A DNA stretch of 64,000 nt from Rhododendron vialii (lineage: Eukaryota; Streptophyta; Magnoliopsida; Ericales; Ericaceae). Of this stretch, positions 23,766 to 36,000 are shown one piece after another. The translations under genes and the position numbers were made by a program. Each line of letters starts with the position of its first letter. Position 1 is the stretch's first letter. The notes beneath the pieces are model-generated. The model ran no database searches, was not told where the DNA came from, and saw nothing but the letters and a program-made list of their open reading frames with translations. The stretch covers positions 9,406,501 to 9,470,500 of the forward strand of contig NC_080564.1 of NCBI RefSeq assembly GCF_030253575.1, in the 5' to 3' direction.

Positions 23766-24122
23766 ATGGATATTGCAAAATCAAGGACTTTGTGTGGAAC
23801 TTCGGCTACGTGCTGTGGTAATTCGGACAGATTGAGCAGTGGCTTGGGGGAGAGAATTGCGAGTTTTAGGACCAAAAGAGTTGATTTTCTTACTGATGAA
23901 AGGAAAAGGGGTGAGGGGAAAAAGTTTTTATTGAGGTGCTGCGGCTGCGGCGGCGGCGGAGGTGGTGGTGGTGGGAGGTTTTTCCCGGCAGAGGAAAACG
24001 AAAAGTTTGTCAAGATGATGAGGGAGGCTCAGCCGTATTTTCTGGCTCACGGAGGCAGCACTTTCGTTGTGCTTTTATCTGCTGAAGTTATTGATAGTTC
24101 CTTGATGGAATCCATACTCGAG
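23766..24122 (+). pseudogene. Orphan first exon related to NAGS (N-acetylglutamate synthase)
   Basis: An open segment of 119 codons starts MDIAKSRTLCGTSATCC and ends ...SSLMESILE at a good donor, GAG|GTAATA. Its last 39 residues (FVKMMREAQPYFLAHGG... to SILE) align without gaps to the end of NAGS exon 1 in this window ([18 protein letters not shown]... to SVLM), with 22 identical positions by my count. An SGLGER motif is also shared upstream. A glycine run (about nine GGN codons near 23950) and cysteine-rich text replace the transit-peptide region. None of the other NAGS exons occurs between 24123 and 29884, so this is either a truncated duplicate or a far-upstream alternative first exon. The donor phase (0) fits NAGS exon 2 at 31087. 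The upstream in-frame extension from 23508 is not trusted. Confidence 0.7.
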
Positions 24123-25019
24123 GTAATAATCTCCCTCCCTCTCTCTCTTGAATTTTTGTTTTTGTGTTTGAAATGGTTATGAATTTTTGTTTGAATTCAA
24201 GAACTTTTCATTTTCTTCTTGCATTTCACTGTACTTTCTCTCATTTTTACGTTTCAGCACAAATTTATGTCTAATCAAACGGACCCGAAATGAAAAGTTG
24301 TAGGTGATTCCTTTTCTTTTTTTGGCTTTTGGAAAGGAGATCTTGGGTGATTCTGATGTTATCACTCAGCCAGCATATATCCTTTACCAAAAGTTTTGTC
24401 CATTTTGCAAATTTCATCGAAAATCAATGCCTTTTTAACAGATTAGCCGCATTTTGACCGTGTTATCTTCCAATTGAACTTTTACCCAGATGTCCAAAAC
24501 ACATTCTTAATTATTATTATTATTATTTTTTTAATTTTTAATTTTTACATTTAAGGTCGCTACAGAATTTTTGTTCAGTCATGACAAAATTAGCGTATTT
24601 TATTTTTACTGAAAACTTATTGAGCTTGATTTATTTTTCTTTCTTGAGTTAACTATTTACTTACACATAAATTTAAGTAAATTTTTATTTATTTAACTTC
24701 GTGCATAATCTTTTGCTAGAATGCTCATTGGAAGCTAAGTACTGAAATTTTTTTAAGAACAAGCACTGCATTTATTAGTGCAATATTGTTGATTTTAGTT
24801 ATTAAAAGTTCATTAAAACATTACAGTTTTTTTTTTTGTTTTTTTTATCCGCATTAAAACATTACGTTTGCTGTCGCGGATGTGGCTGTTGAGCAGTGAG
24901 CATTTTCGGTGGCGCCAAAAGATGAGAGAGAAAAGAGATAATTTTGGGAAATAAATCTTTGAAATAATATGTTAGATCATATTTGTCCAATTATATTATT
25001 GTTGTCACTTTGGATTAAA

Positions 25020-25210
25020 TCTTCAAGGATTTGGCTAAATTGTTGTGAGAAAGCAATAAGTGCTCCTCTACGAGATCATAGGTTTTATTCTCACAGAAGC
25101 CAAACATTTCAAACCTTAAGACCACTGGGATTTATGTCTGATTGTTATCTTCAGGACTCCGAAATTAATCGAGGTTCGTGCAAACTGATCCGGACATCCT
25201 ATTATTAAAA
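25020..25210 (+). mobile_element. Degenerate SINE remnant
   Basis: A TTGGCTAAATTGTTGTGAGA stretch (box A-like) and AGGTTTTATTCTCA (worn box B) are followed by TTAATCGAGGTTCGTGCAAACTGATCCGGACATCC and an A-rich tail. The last motif matches the 3' part of the SINE-like copies at 27926 and 59527. No certain target-site duplication. Confidence 0.45.
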
Positions 25211-25214
25211 AAAA

Positions 25215-27509
25215 GTTCAAATTCATAGAGTGTCACCAACGGGAAGCTATTTTGGGAGCCAAAGTCATACTTAGCTTCTAGGCACAAAATTCTCTCCTCC
25301 AATGAGGAGCCATTTTGGGAGTCAAAAATGGCTTTGACCATTTCTTGCAAGAGTTGTGTTTTGAATCTTTGATGACTCTTGGGAACATTCCAATGAATGT
25401 AATTTGTGGGTGTGATCTAACGGTAGCAAGTAGAAGCGGTCAAATAATGACTTCAACACCATTGGAGTTTGCCAAATTTTGATCAAATAACACTTCTCTT
25501 AAAAAAAAAGCCAGGACCATCCGAGATGAAGAGAACTGACCTAAGCCAAATGGATGGGTAGTCGAACCAAATTTGATCTCTTTTGAGCGAATTTCAGCTA
25601 ATTTGGCCTTTAATTCTTCTATTCAGCCCCCTTTTTGGAAAATTTCTCCAGTACTCACATATATAGTCCATGCACCACCTTCTTTGTGCCTTACCCTTAA
25701 CTAAAAAATAAAAAATTCATTACTATGCACAATACAACGATTCGTAGCGTACTCGGTTAATAAAAATTCAAGGCCAAATGGTAATTGCTTATTTTATTCT
25801 AAATTGTCAAAAAACGGGTATCATTCTCCACATCTATCGAATATACTATGCTGGATTAAATTTAACAAAATATCTCTAAAAGCTACCATAACAAATACTA
25901 TTATGGTTACGTCATCAATGCTCCTCTGTCATTTACCGACATCACTCGATTATGAGATAATTTAAATAAAGTCATCATATAAAGATGAAGAAATTAAATA
26001 AGCAACTTATTTGGAGGACTTATTTAGGTGCTCATCCTAGTTGTTTATGTTATCATCATCAAAATATTTTATTGCCGCGTCATACCCCTAGTTATATATT
26101 AATATAAATATTATATATATATATATATATTATATTTTGATTATCTCCAATTATTTAAGTTCCCCTTTTGAAAGAGTTAAATGGACTCCTAAACATTATC
26201 ATCATGAACTATCCCACCTAACATTCTCTCCCCGCCGTTAAAAAACAAAAAAAAAATTATTGTAAACCGATATCATGATGAAATTGTGAAATCTAAACAA
26301 GCATACCGAAATCATAACAATTGAGAATCAAACTATGACAATCATTTCATGACACATTTCGCCACAAAATTACTCAACGCACGCATTAAAATCAAATCTA
26401 CAATACTTATCATGAATTTTTTTACAAGTTACCATGAAATTGAAGCTAATATTATTATACACAATATAAATTTGCAACAAACATGACAAATAAGTTAAAA
26501 ACATGATAAAACGAGTCACAAATTTACAAACATGACAGCACAAATGCAAAGATTGCAGAAGATAAGTGAAGCGAACAACGTAGACACAAGGATGTGCACC
26601 AAATACTAATAAGTTGAAGCATTTTTCAAGAATAACATGACAAATTGCCACATGGTTTTAGATCAGGAAAAACCCATTGAGGACAAGAACCAGTAAAGAG
26701 TCAAACTTCGCTGTTCATCAACTCAACATTTGACACTCATTTATTGGGGAAAAAAAATTGTACGACACGCATAGTTTAGATCTAGAAAAACCCCCAAGTG
26801 CCAACCGCCTCGTGAATCTCCTCCACCACCACAGACCGCTGTCCGCCACCGTCGAAGTTGATCACTTGGATTTGGAGGTTAGCTGCTGTTTCCTTTTGGA
26901 TTTTTTCGTCACGGAACGAACTGCAAGCGGAAACGGAGCTTGTAGTTTCGGTTTCCTTCTTCTTTATTTATTTTTTTGTTTCGAACGGGAAAGGATGGGA
27001 AAAGTGGACCAACGGGGCTCGCCGAACAGACCTACCATCCTTTTCTCGGTTTCCCTTTTCTTGTTTTTTTCAGTGTCTACTTTCCCCTGTTTTGAAGGAT
27101 GAGGATGGGGAAAATGGAGAGTAAATGGGATGGTGGGACACCTGTGCAAACAAAATAAACGTGTATAAAGGGATAATAATTATCTACAACTAATTCTAAT
27201 GAAAACAAAACCTCCACCAAACTTTTTTTGTCTGATAGTTATGGAATATTATCCATCAAATTTGTTTAAAGATAAAACATGGTAAACCAAATATTAAGGG
27301 TAAGAAGGGTATTATTTAAATTTCGGGATGACAACATAAGTTTTCAAACCCTTAAGAATTAGGACATAAGTAGCTATATAGGAGAGGACCCCTATTTAAG
27401 TTCCAAAAAAAAATAGAATAGATAGTGTCATGTCTAAAGTAAGTATTAATACTACTATATGTATAAATTATGACATGTTTGACTTTTCTTACCTTAAGTA
27501 TTCTAATAC

Positions 27510-27564
<55 letters not shown>

Positions 27565-27900
27565 AATGTTTAACTTTTTCTTACCTTAATTTTTGAGGTG
27601 CCTACATTATTATAATTAGTCAATAGTAATGACCAAATGTCACCATAGTAGCACAATCTATATCAAATACACGAGTTTTGGTCTGGGAAAATTATAGTAG
27701 CACAATCTATATAAAATAAAGAGAGAAAATTATCCCGGAAACTGCATTTAATTTTATATACAAACATAACGATTCTGATCGTTTTGGGTCCCTTAAAATC
27801 CAAACTAAACAAAGCCAACAAGCTTTATCGTATTACCATCAAATTAAGACAAATGACGAAAAAGAAAAAAAGAAGACGCCGAAAGAAATAACATAGAGCA
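25215..27900. other. Intergenic, no gene recognised
   Basis: AT-rich DNA. An open segment at 26758-27124 has some exon-like composition (C-rich, then purine-rich) but no similarity I recognise. TA microsatellites lie at 26112-26131 and 27512-27560. Confidence 0.45.
27512..27560. repeat. (TA)n microsatellite
   Basis: About 24 uninterrupted TA units. Such tracts often vary in length between individuals. Confidence 0.9.
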
Positions 27901-27925
27901 CTTAAGAAGAAAATAGTACTTTGGT

Positions 27926-28105
27926 AATTATCTCAAGATGCTTGGTCAGGTGCGCATAAGACAACAAATAAGTACTTGTTATGCATGTGGTCGCCTGTTC
28001 GAATCCACAGATGCCAAACATTCCAAATTTTGGAGCCATTGAAGAGTTTGTTTGATCGTAAACTTCATGACCCATAATTAGTCGAGGTGCGTGCTCCGGT
28101 TATCT
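27926..28105 (+). mobile_element. SINE (tRNA-derived, Au-like 3' motif)
   Basis: The 180-bp body has a tRNA-like head (box A near TTGGTCAGGTGCGCATAAG, box B CTGTTCGAATCC) and a 3' part with AATTAGTCGAGGTGCGTGC. It is flanked by an exact 10-bp direct repeat, GTACTTTGGT, at 27916-27925 and 28106-28115, consistent with target-primed insertion. From memory the 3' motif is shared with plant Au-type SINEs. Confidence 0.75.
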
Positions 28106-28115
28106 GTACTTTGGT

Positions 28116-29145
28116 CATATTTTTCTACGGGTGGGGAAGCATGCATGCAGAAATTATAGTATATGTTAATGGAGCTGATCGATCATCTTAGGGAGTACAG
28201 TGATATTGCTTTCGACCTTATCTCAGGAAGTTTACTCTAGGTAGGATCTACAAGGAAAGGAATAAAAAATGTTGGACATCGTCAATGTGAGTTTTCCTTT
28301 TTGGATTACAGTTGGAAAAACACAATCATTTACGCATACAAGAAAAAAACACATAAGAACTTTTCTCACCAAAAATAACCATGCCATACAATATACGGAG
28401 TAGTAGATTGGTGTTTATCGAGCGCTCAAGACTCTTGTGAGTCTTGTCAAGTGTTCGATTTTGCTGTGTGACAACAATTAATTTATAGCCGCATTATTAA
28501 TGGATGTGATAAGTTGTATAACGGTAGCAGTATATCACTGAGGAATAAGGTTGAAAATAAACCGAGCAGCTCGTGACTCAGCTTATGAGGCTTGTCTTGT
28601 TAAAATGAGCCGAGCTCAATACTCAAATCTCGGCTCGTTTAAAGAGACTCAATTGTTAAATAAATTAATCAAGCTTTGCTCCTTAAAAAACTACCCTGAC
28701 CCCAGGAATCTACGTACGGATTCTGGCCCTGTCTAGTTTTCTTCTATCTTTAATTATGGATTTTTATGGGCATATCTCGGATCCATGACAATGGTTGAAT
28801 TCGTTCATTTTGTAGAGTTAGTTAAGTTCTGTAAGCATGAAAAAATTTCAAAGTCCAGTGAATATCAATTAATCAATAACTTATGGAAACAAATTTATCT
28901 CGAAACAAATGTACTACTATGCAAATTGTGTCCATATGCTTCAAAATAAATGTGTGTTCATAAAGTGATTGATTGGTATCCACTGAACTTCAAATTTTTT
29001 GTACTTGAAAATTTTGATGAACTCTACAATGAATGGACTGGATCCTTCTTGTGAGCTCAGTATGCGCCCATGAGAATTAACAAACGGATGAGATTGGATG
29101 GAAGAAAACTGGACAAAATCCGAGTCTTGAATCCACATTATAAGA
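28116..29145. other. Intergenic, no gene recognised
   Basis: AT-rich. Around 28555-28640 several GAGC(C)GAGCTC-like motifs (ACCGAGCAGCTCGTGACT, GAGCCGAGCTCAA, CTCGGCTCGTTT) recall a plant hAT-type repeat also glimpsed near 49500 and 50170-50400. Confidence 0.4.
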
Positions 29146-29312
29146 GCATTCACAGTGGAATAATCAAAATCATAAGGTTACTAAAGTTAGCAATATTCTC
29201 TAAAAAAAGTACTCACAGTGGCATAACCAAACTTAATAACTTCTTAGCAGCTTATCAAATTTTGGCTCTTGGATAATCAAAACTAACAACTTTTTTTGCT
29301 AATAACCAAAAC

Positions 29313-29348
<36 letters not shown>

Positions 29349-29758
29349 AACAATGTTTCTAAGAAAAATATTTTTAAAATAAGATTTTTTTTCAAAAATA
29401 GTTAAACTATTTTTCAAAAACTGTAAATTAAAAAAAACTGTCTTTTTTTCAAAATTATATTTTTTAAAACTTTTCGGAAAAGTGTTTTTCAAAATAAAAG
29501 TTTTCAAAAAATAATTTTCTATTTTTAATAACCTGTTTTTATTAGTTTGAAAACTATTTTAAAAAAAAATTATTTTATATGGTGACAATTTTTAAATTTT
29601 TACAGATTGAAAATGTGATGCGACAAGTTTTGATTATTCAATGTTGATTATGCTACTGCGGTCATTTACATTGCTAACTTTAACAATTTTTAAATGAATA
29701 ATCAAAAGTTGGCATGACAATTTTTGATTATTTAATTTTGATTAATAGACTGTGGAAG
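29146..29758. mobile_element. Non-autonomous DNA element with terminal inverted repeats
   Basis: The left end GCATTCACAGTGGAATAATCAAAA is mirrored by the right end (reverse complement CTTCCACAGTCTATTAATCAAAA). An internal ACTCACAGTGGCATAACCAAAC at 29212 repeats the left terminus. A CT microsatellite (29321-29348) and long T-rich text fill the middle. Related by its ends to 2884-3597. It lies just upstream of the NAGS leader. Confidence 0.6.
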
Positions 29759-30025
29759 CGCTGAGCGGGACCAGTTTTCTATGGGACTGACCCCTTCACA
29801 CTCCTTTCCTGTAACTAACCTTCGCCGTCGAAGAACATCTATAGAAACTGATACACGTTATTCACGGCGGCTCCCGTTCAAACTTTGACATCTCCGTGGT
29901 ACCTCGGCTACCAGAAAACCTCTTCCACTCCGACAACCGCATACCATGAGTCACCATCCTATCCCGTACCCTCTTCAGCTCTCGAAATCAACGCATTAAT
30001 TCCTTGTCCATCCTCCTCGCCTTCC

Positions 30026-33000
30026 ATGGCGGTTTCGCCTGTAACCCCTTCCCTTCCTCTCCGCCACATCCACCGGAAACTCTCTCCGGCGCCGAGTGGT
30101 TTGGGGGAGAGAGTTAGCGCTCTCGGATCGATGAATCCGTCGTTGGCGGCAGTTAATTGGGGGAAGAAAATCTCTGTGAAGTGTAACGCCTTCGCGGAAA
30201 CTGATGCGGAGTCGAGTAGCAACTGTATAAGAGACGAACGGTTCGTGAGGTTTTTCCGTGAGGCCTGGCCGTACTTTCGAGCGCACCGTGGCGGCACCTT
30301 TGTCGTCATTATTTCGGCTGAAATTGTTGATAGCCCTTACTTGGATTCTGTTCTTATGGTATGTTCCAAACCACTACTTCTGTTTTTCGTGCTTCTTGTT
30401 GTTGTGTATACCAGTATGGGCCCATTTTTTGACAGGACTAGTAGCACTGAATGTATAATCTTACGAGTTTAGTAGTGATCGGATTGATAATCTCACACCC
30501 CATTGTATTGTGTATCCTATACTTTGTGGGATTGAATATCCGAGACATGGTTCATTCGGATGGTAAATAATTTAATTTAACACCGGATATTTACTATTTA
30601 GTGATATCTGGTATGTAGTCAAAACCAAATGGCCGAAAGGTATGAAAATGGAATGGATAGTTAACAAAATAGGATATCGCTAACCGGATTGCAAGAGGTG
30701 TTCTTAAAATTGTTAAAAATTGTGCAAAAAACTGTATTGGGATGCTGAAATGTATTAAAGTACTAGATTTTTTAGGATATTTGCGACTTAGCCACCATCC
30801 AATGTGATGTTGTTAGCGTGACAAATGTAACTTTAAAGATGGCTCTTTGGTTGATTTGCTTGGGGTCATTGCTTGACTTGAAGTTGATTTAGTTGGTTTG
30901 AAATAAACATGTTTGAAAATTGTAATTATGCTTTTCTTTTCATTCTCGAATTTCATACATGCTTGTGAATTTTGGTGGATGTAAATTCCTTTGAATCTCT
31001 CCAAGTTTCAACCATCACAACTAATGAAACGTGATATTATTATGGAAAAAATTGGGGTATGACACTTGCTATAAATTTGTACACAGGATATTTCTCTCCT
31101 TCATGGCCTGGGGATCAAATTTGTTCTTGTTCCAGCGACCCATGTACAAATTGACAGGCTTCTGGTTGAGAGAGGTGAGTAAAACCTGGTTGCTTTAACC
31201 TATATGCCCATACACGTGCACAAATACAGTTACACTAGCACAATTACTGGAGTATATGTTTATCATTTGCCAGCAATAATGCTCTTTCCATCATCACAGT
31301 CATTGTCCTTAGCTTTGATGTGTCATTGTCCTTACTGCTGCTTTGATGTTTATTTTTTATTTTTTTGTTTTTTTCCATTTGACCCATTTTGTTTTTTGTT
31401 TATTATAAGTAAGCTAGCATGGAAGCTATGAAAGCCGTTAGGGATGTTAAGTTGAAAGCCTATGAGAATTTCTACTCTAAACTCGATAGTAAAGATGGAG
31501 AAAAGATTATTTATAAACTTGCTAAGCTACGAGAAAGGAAAGCTAGAGACGTTTTTCAAGTTAAGTGTATAAAATGTATTGATTCGGTGGTGTTGGTGAA
31601 AGACGAGACGATTAGGGATAAATGGAAGTCGTATTTCGATAAGTTGTTAAACGAATATGAGTTTTATCGGAGAATACAAAAGTTTGAAATGGTTAAAGTT
31701 TTGAAAAGGATGAAACCGGGTAAGGCCCTAGGACTATATGGTATCCCTATTGAAGTGTAGAAAAGTCTAGGTGACTTGGGGGTGACTTGGTTGACGAAGT
31801 TATTCAACAAGATTATTATGACTAGGAAGATGCCCAACGAATAGAGAAGGATCACCTTAGTACCTATCTATAAGAATAAAGAGGCTATTCCAAAGCTGCA
31901 ACAACTATAGAGGTATTAAATTGATGAGTCATACAATGAAGTTGTGGGAAAGAGTTATTGAGTATCGCTTGAGGATGGTGATTACGGTGTCAGAGAAACA
32001 GTTTGGGTCCATACCTGGAAGATCGACCATGGAAGTTATCTACCTATTAAGGAGATTGGTAGAAAAACACAGAGCAAAGAAGAAGGATCTCCATATTGTC
32101 TTCATAGACTTAGAAAAGGCTTATGATAGTTGATAGGGTGCCTAAAGGCATCATATAGTGGGTTCTGGAGAGAAAATGAGTGACCAAAGGGTATATCGAG
32201 GTGATTAGAGACATGTATAAAGGTTGCGTCACTACCCTTAGATCACCAGTAGGGGACACAAGTGAATTTCCAATCACCGTAGGATTGCATCAAGGGTTAG
32301 CCCGTACCTCTTTGTCTTAGTTATGGATGAATTGACTAGACAATTTCAAGAGGATATTTCATAGTGTATGATGTTTGCAGATGACATTGTCCTTGTAGAT
32401 GAAACCGCTAGAGATGTTAATACGAAACTAGAAATTTGGAGGGAAGCATTAGAGTCAAAGGGTTTTTGGATAAGTAGGAGTAAAATTGAGTATATGGTGT
32501 GCAAGTTTAGTGGTATCAGTAGTGCGCACGAAGAAAGAGTGATGATCCAAGACCAAGAGATACCAAAGAATGATCATTTTAGGTATTTAGGCTCAATTAT
32601 TAGTAGAGATGGAAAGATTGTTGATGATATGACCCATAAGATCCAAGTGGGGTGGCTAAAGTGGAGAAGCACTACTGGTGTACTATGTGACGAGGGTACC
32701 CACAAAATTGAAGGAAAAATTCTATGGAACTGCCATAAGACCCGTGATACTTTATGGGACAGAATGTTAGCCTATTAAGAAACAACATTTGAGCAAGAAG
32801 AGTGTAGCGGAAATGAGAATGTTGAGGTGGATGTGTGGTAAGACTAGACGAGACAATATTAGAAATGAAACAGTTCATGAGATGGTAGGTGTAGCATCTA
32901 TAGAGGAGAAGTTGAGGGAAAATAGGTTAAGGTGGTTTGGGCATGTCTATCGTAGAGCAGAAGATGCAGTAGTTAAGAGAGCGGATATGATAGCTCTAGG

Positions 33001-36000
33001 TAGCAATGTTACGGGGAGGGGTAGACCTAAATTGACATTAGATGCTGTAGTGCGCAAAGATACGAGTATAATGGGTTTGTGTGAACAAGTGGCCCTTGAC
33101 AGAGCTCAATGGAAGAAACGAATTCATGTAGCCGACCCCAAGTGATTGGGACATGAGACTTGGTTTGGTTTGGTTTGTTTTTTTCCATTTGAAGAATGCC
33201 ATCACTGTTAGAATAACACATTTCTCTACACTTTTCTCAAGGATTTTAAAGCGAGAAGTATTGCGGAGAGAATGTTGAAGATGTAAAATTTGCATGAACT
33301 AATAGTGTCGATTGTTGCTATTGGGTAAAAGGTAATGCTAGGCAACTTGGTAGTTTTGAGGTTGCACTTGGCCACTAACCGTATACCCGTTACATGTGAG
33401 ACTTTTACCATTGATTGAGGGGTGTAAATTTAATGCCAAAGTTATTGTCATAGACACTTAAGAAGTGCCCAACATGTCATAAAATCAGTGTGGGACACCT
33501 GTTTGAATAAGATTTTTAGTTGTTATTTAGGGGCACTAGAAAAGAGTATCGGATATGTGTCCAAGAGTGTCGGAGAACTAAGAAGAGTCGGAATCCAATA
33601 CATTGGACACATATCTTGCTTTGAAGTGTTTGTGTTTCTCAGTTAAGGACAAATAACGTAGTCATTAGGCCACACTATAATCATTAACCATGCACCAAGG
33701 GCCTTTCTTGCCCTCAAAGCCGATTGGGAAAAAAACCTAGAGTACTTACCAATGTTGGATCTCAACACATCACTCTCCGTGGCTCTAGAATCCTCTTAAG
33801 ATACTATGAAAATCTTCCAAGAGTTCGGAAGTTTTGAGAGAGTGGTAAAGGATTCTAAAATAGCAAAAAATTCTCAAGATCATTGTTGGATATTGTAGAA
33901 TAAAAGAGAACATGGGAGAAGGTTTTATAACATCCTACAAAGTTCTAGATGTTGGAGAACCTAGCGAGTTTTGAAGGAAGCTCGAATGATCCGAGAGAAT
34001 GGAAAAGATTCCATTACATGCTAGATTTATTCGGGGAATTTAGAACCTTGTGGAATAGAAAAATCGAAATTTACGAGGAGCTTTTGAATGGAAAATGGTA
34101 GTCATTTGATCATGGCAATTGTAGTTATCCATTTGAGAAGGTGGAGGCTTTTCTGAGGGAAAAGGCGTTATTTATGAGTTTGTTTTTGGAAGTTTTTCCG
34201 GGAGTGCACTTAGAGTATGTTAAGAATCCCTGTGAATGGACAATGACTCTTAGTCTTAGGGGGTTAGGAAGAAACTCTTAAAGTGGAGAGAACCCAAATG
34301 GAGAGTAATACAATTTGTGTGAAGTTTGAGATGTATGTGTTCTAGTGTGAGTTTTGGCTTATGTAATTCTCAAGTGTTTGGAGTGAACCAATTTATTGTA
34401 TGTGAGCAACGTATATAATACATACATGCATATATACGTATACATACATACATATACATAGGGGCCTTCTAATAAGGGCGCCTTTATAGGAGTAAAATGC
34501 GGACTTGTGATCTCAGCCGTTGGATCGTGTTTTCAATGGTTCGGATCTACTGATGGTCATAAATTGGTTTATGACCATTAGCAGATCCAGACCATTGAAA
34601 ACACAATCTAACGACTGACAGGCGATATCCGCATTTGACAAGTATAAGGGCGCCCTTATTGGAAGGGCCGTGTACATATACATATATTCATATACATTTG
34701 ACACAACATTTAACACAAGTTTTGTGTGGGACCGATCTGAGCCGTTCAATTCATTTAAAACATGTTTTTAAGAGCTCCTGTAAAAAATCAACTCATTTGG
34801 ATAATTGTAAGGGCTTGATCAGTTCATTTAGTTGATTTTGACAGGATAAAATTGAATGAGCCAATCAAGCCCTTATCGATATCCGAATGAGTTGATTTTT
34901 TTGGACCCCTTAAATACATGTTTCATACAAATTGAACGGCTCCGATTTTTCGCGTGGGGCTCCGATTAGTTTTGTGTCAAATATTGTGTCTCTTGAACCG
35001 GCGCCTGTATAAATAGGTAGATACATATATATATAGAAAATTAGACTTAGGTCCATTATGTGAACTTCATAAGTCCACAAGTCCACCTATTAATTTTGTA
35101 AAGTCTCAAGTCCATTTTAGGGTACCCTAGGATTTAGGCACTTTCATAAGATTTTAGGGTGCACTTTTTTATTATAGGATAGGGCATCCTAGGGTTTAGG
35201 CACTTTTATAGGGTTTTAGGGTACACTTTCCTATTATAGGGTTTAGTGGTTTAGGCACTTTCATAGGATACCCTAGGGTTTAGGTTGTGTGGACTTGTGA
35301 CTTTACAAAAATATTAGATGGACTTATGAGCTTATGAAATGTCTATAGTGGACTTATCACTAAATCTCCCATAAATATATGTATATGTATACTGTATACA
35401 TATAATAATATATAAGAAATAGAAAGAGTATGTTTTGAGGTATTCCACCGGGCGTAGATTCTATGTGAGGTAACAGAGCATACACTATGTAGAGTATAAT
35501 TGTAATGCTATTAATTACATAACAAATTTTAGTGTATATTGTGTTGTGGAATAGCATGTAATCTGGTGTTGTGTTGTTCTTTCAGGAAGAGAGCCTAAGT
35601 ATGTAGGCCGATACAGAATTACTGACATTACATAACAAATTTTAGTGTATATTGTGTTGTGGAATAGCATGTAATCTGGTGTTGTGTTGTTCTTTCAGGA
35701 AGAGAGCCTAAGTATGTAGGCCGATACAGAATTACTGACTCTGATTCTCTCCAGGCATCAATGGATGCAGCGGGTAGAATACGCATTATGATAGAGGCAA
35801 AGCTTTCTCCTGGACCTTCTCTATGCAATATACGTCGGCACGGTGACAATAGTCGTTGGCATGATGGTGTCACTGTCGCTAGTGGTAATTTTCTTGCAGC
35901 TAAGGTAGGAAAGTTGTCACTGTCAGTGTCTGCAAGATTAATTTTGGACTATTTTGCACCTAGCATTTGGTTGGTTTGTTATACTTGATTAGTATATGGA

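Noticed and set aside
23486-24013. Minus-strand 175-codon frame with a proline run opposite the NAGS-like exon
   Set aside because: It is the antisense shadow of the plus-strand exon; the proline run is the complement of the glycine codons, and no similarity was recognised.
29885-30025. Upstream in-frame ATG that would lengthen NAGS by 47 residues
   Set aside because: The added text lacks transit-peptide character and the ATG at 30026 has better context; kept only as an alternative.
29959-30309. Minus-strand frames opposite NAGS exon 1
   Set aside because: Shadows of the coding exon on the other strand.
31419-31760. Open frame as a host gene inside NAGS intron 2
   Set aside because: It is part of the LINE reverse transcriptase region and is followed by stops and frameshifts; flanking target duplication confirms an insertion.
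35586-35626. Copy 1 acceptor as the true start of NAGS exon 3
   Set aside because: Reading from it meets TAA after 16 codons; copy 2 continues into the conserved protein.
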